This document shows, in pieces, positions 64,000-64,000 of a stretch of 64,000 nucleotides of DNA. This DNA is from Methylobacterium platani. GTDB lineage: Bacteria; Pseudomonadota; Alphaproteobacteria; Rhizobiales; Beijerinckiaceae. Below the pieces are notes generated by a model. It was given only the letters and a program-made list of their open reading frames with translations. It did no database searches and was not told the origin of the DNA. Position numbers and translations under genes: made by a program. The stretch lies in assembly GCF_001653715.1 (NCBI RefSeq), contig NZ_LWHQ01000010.1, positions 152,998 to 216,997 of the forward strand, read 5' to 3'. The number at the start of each line of letters is the position of its first letter. Positions within the stretch are counted from its first letter, which is position 1.

Positions 64000-64000
64000 C

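Overview
This is a very G+C-rich, densely coding alphaproteobacterial chromosome segment. Several features point to the Hyphomicrobiales and most likely Methylobacteriaceae (Methylobacterium or a relative): the run rne, amiC, mrcA, prfB; separate accB and accC; a PutA without the DNA-binding domain next to an Lrp regulator; a perfect CtrA-type box; and a dispersed AGAGCATTTTC-type palindrome. The organism call is an inference from gene order and composition, not from a marker gene.

Layout. 1-2.5 kb: 5' part of ftsK behind a CtrA-type box, an orphan nucleotidyltransferase and a small membrane protein. 2.7-4.8 kb: amtB and glnK behind a sigma-54-like promoter. 4.9-7.2 kb: tesB and a UbiH-like hydroxylase. 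7.3-11.9 kb: NarL-type response regulator, histidine kinase and a large TonB-dependent receptor. 12.2-16.5 kb: aat, a small exported protein, accC, accB and a DsbA-like protein. 16.7-20.1 kb: aminotransferase, methyltransferase, Tat-exported sulfatase. 20.2-23.4 kb: ECF42-type sigma factor operon with YCII, VOC and AHSA1 proteins. 23.5-28.3 kb: soluble chemoreceptor and RNase E. 29.1-35.0 kb: amiC, mrcA, a MazEF-like toxin-antitoxin pair, and prfB with its programmed frameshift. 35.4-45.2 kb: inactive caspase-like protein, nucleoside transporter, AsmA-family protein, carbamoyltransferase and a small secreted protein. 45.5-47.7 kb: an A+T-richer insert (AraC regulator, EamA exporter, radical-SAM remnant) that stops at the putA stop codon. 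47.7-64 kb: putA/lrp, cysK, type II NADH dehydrogenase, glycosyltransferase, flavoprotein, HCCA isomerase-like protein, M20 amidohydrolase, GNAT, GntR/SDR and zwf.

Most of the window is core metabolism and envelope or cell-division functions: nitrogen uptake, fatty-acid initiation, peptidoglycan synthesis and remodelling, RNA decay, translation termination, proline and cysteine metabolism, NADPH supply. The accessory interest lies in five places: the toxin-antitoxin pair inside a housekeeping block, the small foreign insert, the pseudo-caspase, the receptor/two-component cluster of unknown ligand, and several regulatory structures (CtrA box, sigma-54 promoter, a frame-shifted start duplication at accC, leader repeats). 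I found no rRNA, tRNA, CRISPR array, insertion sequence or prophage. I did not find one large undescribed system.
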